64,000 nt of DNA from Collinsella provencensis (GCF_900199705.1 NZ_LT904908.1:317694-381693); one strand, 5' to 3'. Shown: positions 7,510 to 16,828, numbered from the stretch's first letter. Translations and numbers: made by a program. The notes: generated by a model not told the origin, from the letters alone.

Positions 7510-8867
7510 CGTGGATTGCCGACGGCGTTGCCAGACAGATACCACGTACGAGCTGTATCAATATGCACGTCAAGAACCTGACCGACCAGCTCGTGCGTCT
7601 CATAGTCATCAGGAATAGGACAGTGGACCGTTTGATTCCATGGGCTCTTACCCTGTAAAATGCGATCGTTCTTCTTGGAAGAGCCCTCGATCAACATGGG
7701 AACAACCGTATCAAGGGAGTGTTGATTAAACGCATAGGCGGTTGTCTCTACGTGCTTTACGAGGCGGTCAAAACGTTGCTGAATGACTTCACGCGGCGTT
7801 GGATCGAAAATCTCCGCAGCAGGCGTACCCGCGCGCTTGGAATATATGAAAGTAAATGCCTGTGCAAATTGAGCTTCGTCGACAAGCGTTAATGTCTGCT
7901 CAAAATCTTCCTCAGTCTCGCCTGGGAAACCAACGATGATGTCAGTGGTAAGCGCGATATTCGGAATGTGAGCTCGAACGCGCTGAACCAGATCAAGATA
8001 CTGTTCACGCGTGTAACGACGATTCATGAGCTTGAGAATACGCGAAGAACCAGACTGGACCGCCAAGTGAAGCTGTGGCATGACAGCCGGAACTTCGGCC
8101 ATTGCATCGATGGTTTCGGGGAGCAAATCCTTAGGATGAGACGAGGTAAAGTAGATGCGCTCAATTCCCGTATCACCCACACGGCGAAGCAACTCGGCAA
8201 AGCGCGGACCAGAGCCTTGGTCGCGGCCGTAAGAGTTCACATTCTGACCCAACAAGGTAATTGAACGAACACCTTGACGGACCAGCGCCGAGACCTCGTC
8301 GACAATTTCGTCCATCGGACGGCTTTTCTCGCGTCCGCGAACGTAGGGGACGATGCAATAGCTGCAAAAATTATTGCAGCCCGTCATAATCGGAACCCAG
8401 GCGTGATACGTCGTCTCACGGTGCCATGGCATATCGGTGGCTTCGCCGGTATCGATTTCCTCCGTTCGAACTTGATGCCCACCCTGCTCAAACGCTGCTG
8501 CAAGCAAATCAGCCACATGAGTGATGGAATGCGTGCCGAATATCACGTCGACGTTATCAAGATTGGTGAGCAACCCTTCCCCATCGCGCTGGGCGATGCA
8601 GCCACCCACAGCCACCACGCGACGTCCGGACGGCGGAGCAGGAAGGCTCTTGCACGACGAGCACTGTCCGTAAAGACGTGTGTCAGCTGCTTCTCGGACA
8701 CAGCAGGTCATGAAGATAACAATGTCGGCATCAGCGGGTTCCGATGCCTGCAAGCATCCACAGGAGTCCAATAAACCACTCACACGCTCAGAATCGTGGA
8801 GATTCATCTGACATCCAAACGTACGGATAAAGTACGTTTTACCAGCAAGAATTGAAAGGTTAGCCAT
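7506..8867 (-). CDS. miaB: tRNA-2-methylthio-N6-dimethylallyladenosine synthase
   Basis: MiaB is a radical-SAM methylthiotransferase that turns i6A37 into ms2i6A37 in tRNA. The UPF0004 domain has the auxiliary cluster cysteines C19, C55 and C90. The radical-SAM cluster is C164, C168 and C171 in GCNNFCSYC, and a TRAM domain closes the protein. Length is 453 residues. The first motif FGCQMN is characteristic of MiaB; the second methylthiotransferase in this window (RimO) has GCAKN there. It begins one base after the spoVS stop region and overlaps miaA by four bases. Confidence 0.96.
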   Translation of the reverse strand: MANLSILAGKTYFIRTFGCQMNLHDSERVSGLLDSCGCLQASEPADADIVIFMTCCVREAADTRLYGQCSSCKSLPAPPSGRRVVAVGGCIAQRDGEGLLTNLDNVDVIFGTHSITHVADLLAAAFEQGGHQVRTEEIDTGEATDMPWHRETTYHAWVPIMTGCNNFCSYCIVPYVRGREKSRPMDEIVDEVSALVRQGVRSITLLGQNVNSYGRDQGSGPRFAELLRRVGDTGIERIYFTSSHPKDLLPETIDAMAEVPAVMPQLHLAVQSGSSRILKLMNRRYTREQYLDLVQRVRAHIPNIALTTDIIVGFPGETEEDFEQTLTLVDEAQFAQAFTFIYSKRAGTPAAEIFDPTPREVIQQRFDRLVKHVETTAYAFNQHSLDTVVPMLIEGSSKKNDRILQGKSPWNQTVHCPIPDDYETHELVGQVLDVHIDTARTWYLSGNAVGNPR

Positions 8868-8868
8868 A

Positions 8869-9189
8869 TTAGATTACCTGTTGAACGTCGTCGAGGGATT
8901 CGGCCATCTCAGAGTTAGCTACCGAGATACGGTGAACATATACGGATAGACGAATAGCAGTGCGCGATTCACCGTTGATCAATATGTCGGAGAAAACCGG
9001 TGCGCAGGAAATATCAAAACCCGTAGGAATGAGAAAACCTCGCGCAATGGCCATAGCCTTGATGGCCTGATTGACGGCACCCGCACCAACGCATTGCATG
9101 TTGACGGGCACGCCGTCCTTCACCATGCCGGCAATGGCACCAGCAACCGATGCAGGCGATGATTTGCTCGATACTTTGAGGAAGTCCAT
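8869..9189 (-). CDS. spoVS: SpoVS-family protein
   Basis: A small (106-residue) Alba-like protein of the stage V sporulation protein S family. Key features are the N-terminal EVLKVSSKS-like start (MDFLKVSSKSSPASVAGAIAG), the central GAGAVNQAIKAMAIARGF and the C-terminal TAIRLSVYV. It is about 20 residues longer than Bacillus SpoVS at the C-terminus. SpoVS affects sporulation and septation in Bacillus and is found in many non-sporulating bacteria; its molecular role, perhaps nucleic-acid binding through the Alba-like fold, is unsettled. As in Bacillus it lies downstream of rny and upstream of miaB. The start has GGAG eight bases upstream. Confidence 0.93.
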   Translation of the reverse strand: MDFLKVSSKSSPASVAGAIAGMVKDGVPVNMQCVGAGAVNQAIKAMAIARGFLIPTGFDISCAPVFSDILINGESRTAIRLSVYVHRISVANSEMAESLDDVQQVI

Positions 9190-9267
9190 GTACGTTTCTC
9201 CAGCAGGTATAGTACGTTTTTGCAGCTAATTGATAACGATAACGCAAGCGATAGCCAGGGGCAAGGA

Positions 9268-10356
9268 TTAAGCGTCTTCCTTATCAATCTCGAAGGTAAC
9301 GGTAATGCGGTCATGCGTCACGCGGATCTTCGGGTCGTGGGAAAGCGTCAGATAATAGCGAGACGCCAAATCGTTGAAGTCGCGCTCAAGTGCACGCGAA
9401 AACGAAGCAAGATCTTCCTTGCCAATTTTCAATCCACGACGATCACGCTCTAGGTCAATTTCGGCCTTTGAACGGGCAACATGTTCCTTTTCGCGCAGCA
9501 AGCGAGAGGCAACACTGCGCAAGGGGGCAATCGTACCAGCAAGAATACGGTGCGCGGTACGCTCGGAGAGATCGAGACCGAGCGAAGCAGCGATTCGAAT
9601 AAAGTCTGCAGCGTCTGCAGCGTATCCCAAACGAGAAACCACCGGCAAATCCAGCTCGTTATCCATAAACAGCAACCGAGAAGCATCGAGGGCGCCCGAG
9701 GCGTGCGCATACAGAGTCGAAGCGATCTCAGTTGGCGTTCCATAATACACATCGCACCCATGAAGTTCCTCGCAGGCAAACTCACACACAGCACGGGCGA
9801 TGTTGTGCGGGCCGCGCACGCAGGACAATACGCCTTCGTCGTCCTTTGCAGCCTGCGGCCACGTGGACTGATCCGCACGTTCGGAGAGTTGGGAAGTGTC
9901 TGCTACGACCTTAAAAGCAGAACCTAGATTTGTACCAGAAGTAACAACTTCCGATGATACCGTGTTCTGCTTAATGGAAAACAAAGCCATGCCACGTCCG
10001 TGGACACCCCATTTGTCCATTTTCATGGATTCTAGCTTGGAGGTAACGCGCGCATCAAAAATGCGCTCCTGCATGTCTTGGGGAACACCCGAACCATCGT
10101 CAAAGAAGAGGAGGGTACGAATACCCTCCTCCTTTACCGTTGCAAGATAGATATTTTTCGCACCAGCATCGCGGGCATTGCGCAGCATCTCGACAACGAT
10201 ATCTTCGACATGTTGAATATCATGCTTTGCCTGACGGCGCTCGGCTTCGGAAACACGAAGGCGGACGAACCCCTCGCCAAGATTCTCTTCGACGCGGAGA
10301 TTACCCTCCCCCGACATCGAAGCGATAAACGAGATCAAATCGTTTCCATCAGCCAT
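9268..10356 (-). CDS. GHKL-type ATPase of unknown role, between rny and spoVS
   Basis: A 362-residue cytoplasmic protein with an N-terminal Bergerat (GHKL) ATP-binding fold. The N box carries E56 and N60 (EMLRNARDAG), the G1 box is DDGSGVP (86-92) and the G2 box is GVHGRGMAL (117-125). This resembles MutL/Hsp90/Topo VI modules more than histidine kinases: there is no H box, receiver or membrane segment. The C-terminal 200 residues include a charged helical stretch (about 280-330) and are unfamiliar to me. It follows rny by nine bases and precedes spoVS by 78, taking the slot held by ymdB in Bacillus. A role in RNA turnover or nucleoid function is guesswork. Confidence 0.65.
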   Translation of the reverse strand: MADGNDLISFIASMSGEGNLRVEENLGEGFVRLRVSEAERRQAKHDIQHVEDIVVEMLRNARDAGAKNIYLATVKEEGIRTLLFFDDGSGVPQDMQERIFDARVTSKLESMKMDKWGVHGRGMALFSIKQNTVSSEVVTSGTNLGSAFKVVADTSQLSERADQSTWPQAAKDDEGVLSCVRGPHNIARAVCEFACEELHGCDVYYGTPTEIASTLYAHASGALDASRLLFMDNELDLPVVSRLGYAADAADFIRIAASLGLDLSERTAHRILAGTIAPLRSVASRLLREKEHVARSKAEIDLERDRRGLKIGKEDLASFSRALERDFNDLASRYYLTLSHDPKIRVTHDRITVTFEIDKEDA

Positions 10357-10365
10357 GATCAGATA

Positions 10366-11919
10366 CTACTTTGCAATATCGACGGCGCGGCTCTCGCGAA
10401 TCACGACAACGCGAACTTGTCCAGGGTACTGCATCTTCTCCTCGATCTGCTGAGCGATGCCGTGAGCAAGCACCGTCGAATCGGCATCAGAGATCTTATC
10501 AGGCTGCACCATGACGTGGACCTCACGACCCGCCTGCATGGCGTATGTGCGCTCAACACCATCGTAGGAGTTGGCGATTTCCTCAAGCTGCTCGAGGCGC
10601 TTGATGTAGTTTTCAGCAGACTCGCGACGAGCACCGGGGCGAGACGCGGAGATAGCGTCTCCAGCCTGAACGAGAACATCAAGGACCGTGTTGGGGTCGG
10701 TGTCAGCATGATGCGCCTCAATGGCATGGACGATCGCGGGCTTCTCACCGTAACGGCGCGCAAGCTCAGCACCGATAACGGCATGGGGTCCCTCGACCTC
10801 ATGGTCGATTGCCTTACCCAGGTCATGTAGCAGGCCGGCACGCTTTGCGGTCACAACGTCGATGCCCAGTTCAGCGGCCATGATGGAGCAAAGCTCAGCG
10901 ACCTCAATGGAGTGACGTAGAACGTTTTGACCAAAGGACGTACGATAGCGCAGGGCGCCAAGGGTCTTAACGAGCTCGGGATGCAAATCGTGGATTCCCA
11001 TATCGAAAGCGGCCTGTTCACCGGCCTCACGAACACGCTCCTGCACCAAATCAGAAGCCTTGCGATACATCTCCTCAATACGCGCCGGGTGGATGCGTCC
11101 ATCCGCAATGAGGTTCTCGAGTGCAACGCGTGCCGTCTCACGACGAACGGGATCAAAGCAAGAAAGCACAACGGTCTCAGGCGTATCATCAATCACGAGG
11201 TTAACGCCAGAAATCTGCTCGAAGGTACGAATGTTGCGGCCCTCTCGGCCGATGATACGGCCCTTAAGGTCATCAGAGGGAATGTGGACCGAAGTCACGG
11301 TCACTTCGGCAGTGTGATCAGAAGCGCAACGCTGGATAGCAAGAGAGATGATCTCCTGAGCGGTTTTGTGGCACTCGGCCTTCACCTTCTGTTCGGATTC
11401 ACGAATGATGGTTGCAGCCTCATGCGTGACTTCGCCACGAACCTTTTCGAGCAGCTCGGCATGAGCATCTTCGCGAGTAAGCTCAGAAATACGTTCGAGC
11501 TCATCGGTCTGGCGCTCATAAAGCTCTTCAAGCTCACGCGAACGCTTATCGAGTTGGCCTTGCTGGCTTGAAAGCTGATGCTCACGCTTGTCAAGAGCGT
11601 CGTTACGGCGATCAAGCGACTCCTCGCGCTGCATCACGCGATTTTCAAGCGAACGAATTTCCTTCTTACGCTGGACTTCTTCCGCCTCTGCAGCCTGCTT
11701 GCTCTGGATGATCTGCTCTTTTGCTTCGAGCAGGGCCTCCTTTTTCAGCGTTTCGGCAGCGCGACGTGCTTCGGCAACAACCTGATCGGCCTCCGCGCGA
11801 GCGTTTTGCATCTTCTCGTCTGCTTCGCGAAGACCTCCCATCTTAGAATTTCGCATGACAAGCGCAGCAACCGCTGCACCAATCACGAGCGCCACGAGGG
11901 CGATGATAAGTTCAGTCAT
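10366..11919 (-). CDS. rny: Ribonuclease Y
   Basis: RNase Y is a membrane-anchored endoribonuclease that starts mRNA decay. The 517-residue protein has one N-terminal membrane helix (about 4-24), a long charged coiled coil (about 30-185), a KH domain with [10 protein letters not shown] (about 220-229) and an HD domain with the metal ligands H365-D366 in [10 protein letters not shown]. The start at 11919 has GGGAG upstream; an in-frame start 13 codons earlier lacks a site and would put charge before the membrane helix. It heads the run rny, GHKL ATPase, spoVS, miaB, miaA, hflX. Confidence 0.95.
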   Translation of the reverse strand: MTELIIALVALVIGAAVAALVMRNSKMGGLREADEKMQNARAEADQVVAEARRAAETLKKEALLEAKEQIIQSKQAAEAEEVQRKKEIRSLENRVMQREESLDRRNDALDKREHQLSSQQGQLDKRSRELEELYERQTDELERISELTREDAHAELLEKVRGEVTHEAATIIRESEQKVKAECHKTAQEIISLAIQRCASDHTAEVTVTSVHIPSDDLKGRIIGREGRNIRTFEQISGVNLVIDDTPETVVLSCFDPVRRETARVALENLIADGRIHPARIEEMYRKASDLVQERVREAGEQAAFDMGIHDLHPELVKTLGALRYRTSFGQNVLRHSIEVAELCSIMAAELGIDVVTAKRAGLLHDLGKAIDHEVEGPHAVIGAELARRYGEKPAIVHAIEAHHADTDPNTVLDVLVQAGDAISASRPGARRESAENYIKRLEQLEEIANSYDGVERTYAMQAGREVHVMVQPDKISDADSTVLAHGIAQQIEEKMQYPGQVRVVVIRESRAVDIAK

Positions 11920-12187
11920 TGGAACTCCCTTAAAGTGGTTCAATACGCGTATAACCAACGCTCGCCTCAGGGCAAGCGTGGGACATTTGCCGGGTATGGT
12001 CCACCTTTGTGGAGTGTGAAATCAAACCGATAGGAAATATCGTCAATCTCATCGTAAAGATGAGCTCATAACAAACAAATGACTTCTGTATCGTACGTGG
12101 AAGCTGGGGATTTGTCAAAAGATGGGCAGCTATCGGTTGAAATAAACCCCTCGTTGTGTAGGTATAATCACCAATTATGAAGAGAGA
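11920..12187. other. rny upstream region with several small hairpins
   Basis: These 268 bases separate recX from rny. Read as the rny leader they contain three short hairpins: TCCAC/GTGGA (12000-12013), CTCATC/GATGAG (12048-12064) and an imperfect ACGCT/AGCGT pair around 11970-11988. A plus-strand TATAAT lies at 12163-12168. No certain rny promoter could be fixed, and no terminator for recX is visible. Confidence 0.4.
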
Positions 12188-12874
12188 TTACACAACTTCT
12201 TCGTCCGACAAATTGCCACTCAAATGATCTTTAACTACATCAGAGGCAATCGAATAGGGAAATCCCTTTGTCATAAGATGCCGAACTAACTTTTCGTACG
12301 CTCGAGTGGAAGGGATCGGCTTTCGTCGCAATACGGCAAAGGCACGCGTTCGGTCATCCTCTTCGTTGAAAAATGCATCTGGATAACCGGCACAACTCTC
12401 TAGGTCGATTCCCCTGCGTCGTAATTCCATTTCGATTTTACGCCTTCCCCATCCGCGGCGCTTACGTTCTTCAATGAAATACGTTGTAAATCGATCGTCA
12501 TTGAGAAAGCCATGTGCCAATGCACGGGAAATCGAAGCTTCTATCTCCTGGTTGCGAAATCCGTAGTCGAAGAGCTTTTGACGAACTTCGTCAGTGCTGT
12601 GATCGCGACGTGAAAGCATTTCGGTAAGCAGGGTGAAACACACACGCCCCTCAAGCGCATGAATCGCGTCAAAAGCGTCTTCCTCATCCTGAGGCAACTC
12701 GATACCCTCCTTGTCAAGGATACGACCCACACGCACAGGTACGACTATTTCTCGCACACGGCCGTTTTCCATGATGCAAGAAACTTCAGCAACGGGTTTT
12801 TTCTTTGAAAAAGAACTCGAAGTACGCTTTCTATCAGGAAGGCGTACCTCGAGTTCAGTCATGCGCAGCGTCAT
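12188..12874 (-). CDS. recX: RecA regulator RecX
   Basis: A 228-residue RecX protein, an all-helical three-repeat protein that binds the RecA filament and limits its activity. Typical repeats are visible, such as LSRRDHSTDEVRQKLFDYGF and the segment FLNDDRFTTYFIEERKRRGWG. The N-terminal 65 residues are an extension with a basic stretch (KRTSSSFSKKK). The start at 12874 has GGAG upstream; the next ATG at 12862 lacks one. It lies 30 bases after recA in the same direction, so recA and recX are probably co-transcribed and both SOS-induced. Confidence 0.9.
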   Translation of the reverse strand: MTLRMTELEVRLPDRKRTSSSFSKKKPVAEVSCIMENGRVREIVVPVRVGRILDKEGIELPQDEEDAFDAIHALEGRVCFTLLTEMLSRRDHSTDEVRQKLFDYGFRNQEIEASISRALAHGFLNDDRFTTYFIEERKRRGWGRRKIEMELRRRGIDLESCAGYPDAFFNEEDDRTRAFAVLRRKPIPSTRAYEKLVRHLMTKGFPYSIASDVVKDHLSGNLSDEEVV

Positions 12875-12904
12875 ACCACTCCGAGGGAGAACCTATGTGC
12901 TTCG

Positions 12905-14020
12905 TTACTCAACGGAAGAGTTACCAAGCGCATCAGATGCGTTGTCAAGTGGTTCGACGAGGGTTCCAACCGGTTCGTCCTCAAATTCAAGACTACAGGC
13001 AACACGAACCTTATGATCGATCTCATCCAGCAGTTCAGGATTCTTGCGCAGGGTGTCCTTTGCGGCTTCACGACCTTGGCCGAGACGCTCTCCCTCGTAG
13101 GTGTACCAGGCGCCAGATTTCGTAGCAATGCCAAAATCGACCGCCATATCAAGCACGGAACCCTCTTTGGAAATACCGGTACCGTACATGATGTCGAATT
13201 CAGCTGAACGGAACGGAGCAGCGAGCTTGTTTTTGACTACCTTAGCGCGAACGCGATTGCCCACAATGTCGGAGCCATTTTTAATGCTGTCGATACGACG
13301 GATGTCGATACGTACAGAGGAGAAGAACTTAAGCGCACGTCCACCGGTGGTCGTCTCGGGATTGCCGAACATCACACCGATCTTCTCACGCAATTGGTTA
13401 ATGAAAATACAGGTAGTCTTAGACTTTGCAAGAGATCCAGCCAGCTTGCGGAGTGCCTGGCTCATCAAGCGCGCCTGCAAACCAACGGTAGTGTCGCCAA
13501 TTTCGCCCTCGATTTCAGCACGCGGGACAAGGGCTGCAACGGAGTCGATTACGACGACGTCGATAGCGCCAGAACGGACCAACATGTCGCAAATTTCCAG
13601 AGCCTGCTCACCCGTATCAGGCTGAGAAATCAAAACCTCATCAATATCAACGCCGATACGGGCTGCATAGGTTGGATCCAGCGCATGCTCGGCGTCGATA
13701 AACGCAGCCACTCCGCCCATGGCTTGAGCTTCTGCAAGAATTTCAAGCGAAAGCGTCGTCTTACCCGAAGACTCAGGACCGTAGATCTCAATGATGCGAC
13801 CACGGGGCACGCCTCCGATGCCAAGTGCGGCATCGAGGGCGATGGACCCCGTCGGAATGACCTCAACCTCGAGCTCAGGTCCGCCATCGCCATAGCGCAT
13901 GATGGAACCTTTGCCGAACTTCTTTTCGATATCCGCCTTGGTGGCTTCAATCATTTTCTCTCGATCTTCTCCGGTAGTCTTTTCGTGAATAACACGCGCC
14001 GGACCGGAATTTTTGGCCAT
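12905..14020 (-). CDS. recA: Recombinase A
   Basis: RecA drives homologous recombination and activates LexA self-cleavage. The 371-residue protein carries the Walker A motif GPESSGKT (81-88), the Walker [11 protein letters not shown], and the L2 segment [22 protein letters not shown]. The N-terminus is about 15 residues longer than in E. coli ([19 protein letters not shown]). The start has AAGGAGG upstream. A consensus LexA box lies in the spacer of its promoter. Confidence 0.98.
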   Translation of the reverse strand: MAKNSGPARVIHEKTTGEDREKMIEATKADIEKKFGKGSIMRYGDGGPELEVEVIPTGSIALDAALGIGGVPRGRIIEIYGPESSGKTTLSLEILAEAQAMGGVAAFIDAEHALDPTYAARIGVDIDEVLISQPDTGEQALEICDMLVRSGAIDVVVIDSVAALVPRAEIEGEIGDTTVGLQARLMSQALRKLAGSLAKSKTTCIFINQLREKIGVMFGNPETTTGGRALKFFSSVRIDIRRIDSIKNGSDIVGNRVRAKVVKNKLAAPFRSAEFDIMYGTGISKEGSVLDMAVDFGIATKSGAWYTYEGERLGQGREAAKDTLRKNPELLDEIDHKVRVACSLEFEDEPVGTLVEPLDNASDALGNSSVE

Positions 14021-14050
14021 GGTTCCTCCTTGTTGCTCTGTGCTTGTTCG

Positions 14051-14079
14051 ATAATACGCGAACGGGTGTTCGTGGTCAA
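14051..14079 (-). promoter_or_regulatory. recA promoter containing a perfect LexA box
   Basis: On the minus strand, -35 TTGACC (14079-14074) and -10 TATTAT (14056-14051) are 17 bases apart. The LexA box CGAACACCCGTTCG (14059-14072) fills the spacer, so repressor and polymerase exclude each other. The box is a perfect palindrome in both half sites. Confidence 0.9.
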
Positions 14080-14234
14080 GGCCTCGCGATAAAATGGTAT
14101 CGGCACGTATCTCAAAGAATTCCTGCTGTTGTCAGTCGAGTCCCAATGCGCATTTCAAATGAAAAGATATTCCCAGTTCAAAGCGTTGAGGGCTTCATGT
14201 AACAAGCACAGATTGCCTTGATTTTGCGCATAAT

Positions 14235-14729
14235 CTACAGACGATTGACCCGCTCAAGCAGCATTTCAAGTGCTTTGTTGGCTGCTTGGATACGTACCTC
14301 ATTGCGGCTTCCTTCAAATTGACAGCGCGTGCACTCAGTACCCGTTTTGTCAGAAACGCCAATGTAAACAGTACCCGCCGGCTTATCGAGGCCTCCCCCA
14401 TCGGGACCCGCATAACCTGTCAGACTCACTGCGATATCGCTCTCAAAAACTTGACGCGCTCCATGCGCCATTTCACACGCGGTCTCTGCGGAAACTGCCG
14501 TGTGTTCACGAAGCGTCTGTTCAGATACGCTCAAGACTTTATGCTTGATTTCATCGCAATATGTTACGGCTCCTCCGCGCAGAACGGCACTCGCTCCTGG
14601 TATATCGGCGATTGAGGCCGCGGTCAAACCCGCCGTAAGGGATTCTGCAGTGGCAACAGTCAGACCCTTTTCAATAGCTTGACGCACAAGATTGCGTGCG
14701 TGCGCTTCAATCATGTTCTGAAAACTCAC
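14235..14729 (-). CDS. CinA-family nicotinamide-nucleotide amidohydrolase
   Basis: A 164-residue stand-alone CinA C-terminal domain (PncC type). It deamidates nicotinamide mononucleotide to nicotinate mononucleotide in NAD recycling. Diagnostic stretches are TVATAESLTAGLTAASIAD and the region with SLTGYAGPDGG. The N-terminal molybdopterin-like domain of full CinA is absent. The likely start is a GTG at 14729 with AAAGGA upstream; the next ATG is at 14714. It sits between pgsA and recA, as cinA does in many Gram-positives. The hairpin terminator of the upstream operon ends only about 18 bases before this start. Confidence 0.9.
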   Translation of the reverse strand: MSFQNMIEAHARNLVRQAIEKGLTVATAESLTAGLTAASIADIPGASAVLRGGAVTYCDEIKHKVLSVSEQTLREHTAVSAETACEMAHGARQVFESDIAVSLTGYAGPDGGGLDKPAGTVYIGVSDKTGTECTRCQFEGSRNEVRIQAANKALEMLLERVNRL

Positions 14730-14746
14730 CGCATCATCCTTTCAAG

Positions 14747-14779
14747 AAAAAGGCGCGATACGGCAGTGCCCATCGCGCC
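14747..14779 (-). terminator. Rho-independent terminator after pgsA
   Basis: On the minus strand GGCGCGAT and ATCGCGCC form an 8-base perfect stem (14779-14772 with 14759-14752) followed by five Ts (14751-14747). It ends the rnj-to-pgsA run and sits directly upstream of the cinA ribosome site. Confidence 0.85.
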
Positions 14780-14822
14780 AAAACATGTGCTATAGCTAGT
14801 CCAAGTGAATCATCGTCAGGGT

Positions 14823-15476
14823 CTAGACCCTAAAAACGATGTGACGGGCATTCCAGAAATACTGGGCACCTGAAGCGACGGTCAAAATCACCGCAACAGC
14901 CATCAAAACATCGGCGATGAGGCGAAGCGCTGACACAAGACCCAGCACATTGCTCGGAACAACACACGTCATCATGGCGATGACCAGCAGATATGTGCAA
15001 AGCGACACCATAGTTGTAGCGGTCTTCGCCTTTCCAAGCTTGTCTGCGGCGATCACCGTGCCGTTTGCACTTGCGACCATACGAAGCGCACTCACCAGGA
15101 ACTCACGGAACATGATGATGAACACGAACCACACATTTACCATTTGGTGCTCAAGCAAGATGAGAAGAGCCGAGAACACCAAGAGCTTATCGGCGATGGG
15201 ATCGAGGAACTTGCCGAAATCCGTCACCTCGCCACGCTTGCGCGCCAGTTCACCATCCACCTTGTCCGTCAAGCTCAAAAGCATATAGACGGCAAAAGCC
15301 GCGATGGCAAACCCACTGAGTGAGGCATCTTCCTGCAAGGGAACAGCGGCATAACCGCCGAACGACAACTCGCTCAGAATCATGAAAACAGGAATGAACA
15401 CAATGCGAATGCATGTGACCACATTGGCAGGAGTCCAAATGCTCGTGATCTCCTTGCCCATTTTGTTTACGGCCAT
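14823..15476 (-). CDS. pgsA: CDP-diacylglycerol--glycerol-3-phosphate 3-phosphatidyltransferase
   Basis: This makes phosphatidylglycerophosphate from CDP-diacylglycerol and glycerol-3-phosphate, the committed step to phosphatidylglycerol. The 217-residue membrane protein has the complete CDP-alcohol phosphotransferase signature: D71, D74-G75, A78-R79, G88, D92 and D96. About six hydrophobic helices surround it. It starts four bases after the rimO stop and is the last gene before the terminator at 14747-14779. The name fits both the motif and the position beside cinA and recA. Confidence 0.93.
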   Translation of the reverse strand: MAVNKMGKEITSIWTPANVVTCIRIVFIPVFMILSELSFGGYAAVPLQEDASLSGFAIAAFAVYMLLSLTDKVDGELARKRGEVTDFGKFLDPIADKLLVFSALLILLEHQMVNVWFVFIIMFREFLVSALRMVASANGTVIAADKLGKAKTATTMVSLCTYLLVIAMMTCVVPSNVLGLVSALRLIADVLMAVAVILTVASGAQYFWNARHIVFRV

Positions 15477-15479
15477 TGT

Positions 15480-16817
15480 CTAATCCTCCACGACTTCGCC
15501 GATAAGCTCGTAGCAGAAGCTATCGATAAATTTCACCTGCAGAATATCACCCACGGACGCCTCGGAGGCATCGAGATGAACGGCACCATCTGAGTCGGGT
15601 GCCTGGAACCATGCGTGACCTATGAGCTCCGGTCCGTCGTCCGTTTCCTCAATGCCATCGACGATGACCTCGGCGATCTCACCCACATGCGATGCAGTCG
15701 CAGCAAACCCGAGCGATTCAGCCAAATCCATAGCGCCTTGCGTGCGCTCGAGTTTGACATCCTCATCAATCTGGTCGTCCATGGTGGCCGCACGCGTTCC
15801 CTCCTCCTGCGAGTAGGCAAAAACGCTCGTGTAATCAAAGCCCTCGCGATCCATGAACGCAAGCATTTGCTCGGCTTCCTCATCGGTCTCAGTCGGGAAG
15901 CCCACAAGGCTCGTCGTACGAATAACCATGTTGGGAATCTCACGACGAAGCTTTGCAAACAGCTCGGAGAGCTGCTCCTCAGAGCCCGAACGATGCATCG
16001 CTTTGAGCACACGGGCATTGCAGTGCTGTACGGGAATGTCGATGTACGGCAGCACCTCGGGCGTATCGCGGATAGTCGCAATCAACTCGTCGGTCATGCC
16101 CTCGGGCTGCAGGTAAAGCACGCGAATCCAAACATGCTCGGGGCGCACGGCCTCGGCAACTGCTTGCATGAGCTGCGCAAGATTGCGAGGACCCTGCACT
16201 TCATCGGAAAAATCGGTACCCCAGATGCCCGTATCCTGTCCGATGAGCACGATCTCCCGCACACCACCGGCTACCAGATCACGCACCTCTTCAAGGATGC
16301 TTTCAGCAGACCGCGAATGATAGCGCCCGCGGATATAGGGAATCGCGCAGAAACTGCAGAAACGGTTGCAGCCGTCGGAAATCTTCACGTACGCAACTGC
16401 GCTTTCGACCGTTCGTTTGACCGTAGGGATGAACGGCGGCATCTCGCGCTCGACACCCAGCAGCTCATCGACAACCGCAACGATGCCGTCTTCCTCATCG
16501 GTGCGAACAAACGCCGCAACTTCGGGCAACTCTTGGGGAAGATCGTCGCCATAGCGCGAGGGAACACAGCCGCACATGATGATGCGCGTACTGCGTACAC
16601 CGTCTGCAATTTCGTCAGCAAGCGCCAGCGTCGTTTCGATGCTCTCGGAAGTAGCGGAGGCAAGGAAAGAACACGTGTTGATAATGACAGCGTCAGCCTC
16701 TGCAGGATCGAACACCTCTTCATAATCAGCGGCGGTAAGCAGAGAGCGCATGCGGTCGGTATCGACTTCGTTTTTTGCGCAGCCGAGCGTGATGTACATA
16801 AGGGAGGCGTGTGCCAT
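15480..16817 (-). CDS. rimO: Ribosomal protein S12 methylthiotransferase
   Basis: RimO is a radical-SAM enzyme that methylthiolates a conserved aspartate of ribosomal protein S12. At 445 residues it has the UPF0004 domain (C13, C49, C84), the radical-SAM cluster C150, C154, C157 in DGCNRFCSFC, and a C-terminal TRAM domain. The motif LGCAKNEVD near the N-terminus separates it from MiaB. AAGGA precedes the start at 16817, 11 bases after the yajQ stop. It is co-oriented with pgsA, which it nearly touches. Confidence 0.95.
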   Translation of the reverse strand: MAHASLMYITLGCAKNEVDTDRMRSLLTAADYEEVFDPAEADAVIINTCSFLASATSESIETTLALADEIADGVRSTRIIMCGCVPSRYGDDLPQELPEVAAFVRTDEEDGIVAVVDELLGVEREMPPFIPTVKRTVESAVAYVKISDGCNRFCSFCAIPYIRGRYHSRSAESILEEVRDLVAGGVREIVLIGQDTGIWGTDFSDEVQGPRNLAQLMQAVAEAVRPEHVWIRVLYLQPEGMTDELIATIRDTPEVLPYIDIPVQHCNARVLKAMHRSGSEEQLSELFAKLRREIPNMVIRTTSLVGFPTETDEEAEQMLAFMDREGFDYTSVFAYSQEEGTRAATMDDQIDEDVKLERTQGAMDLAESLGFAATASHVGEIAEVIVDGIEETDDGPELIGHAWFQAPDSDGAVHLDASEASVGDILQVKFIDSFCYELIGEVVED

Positions 16818-16828
16818 GAAAAGCGTCC

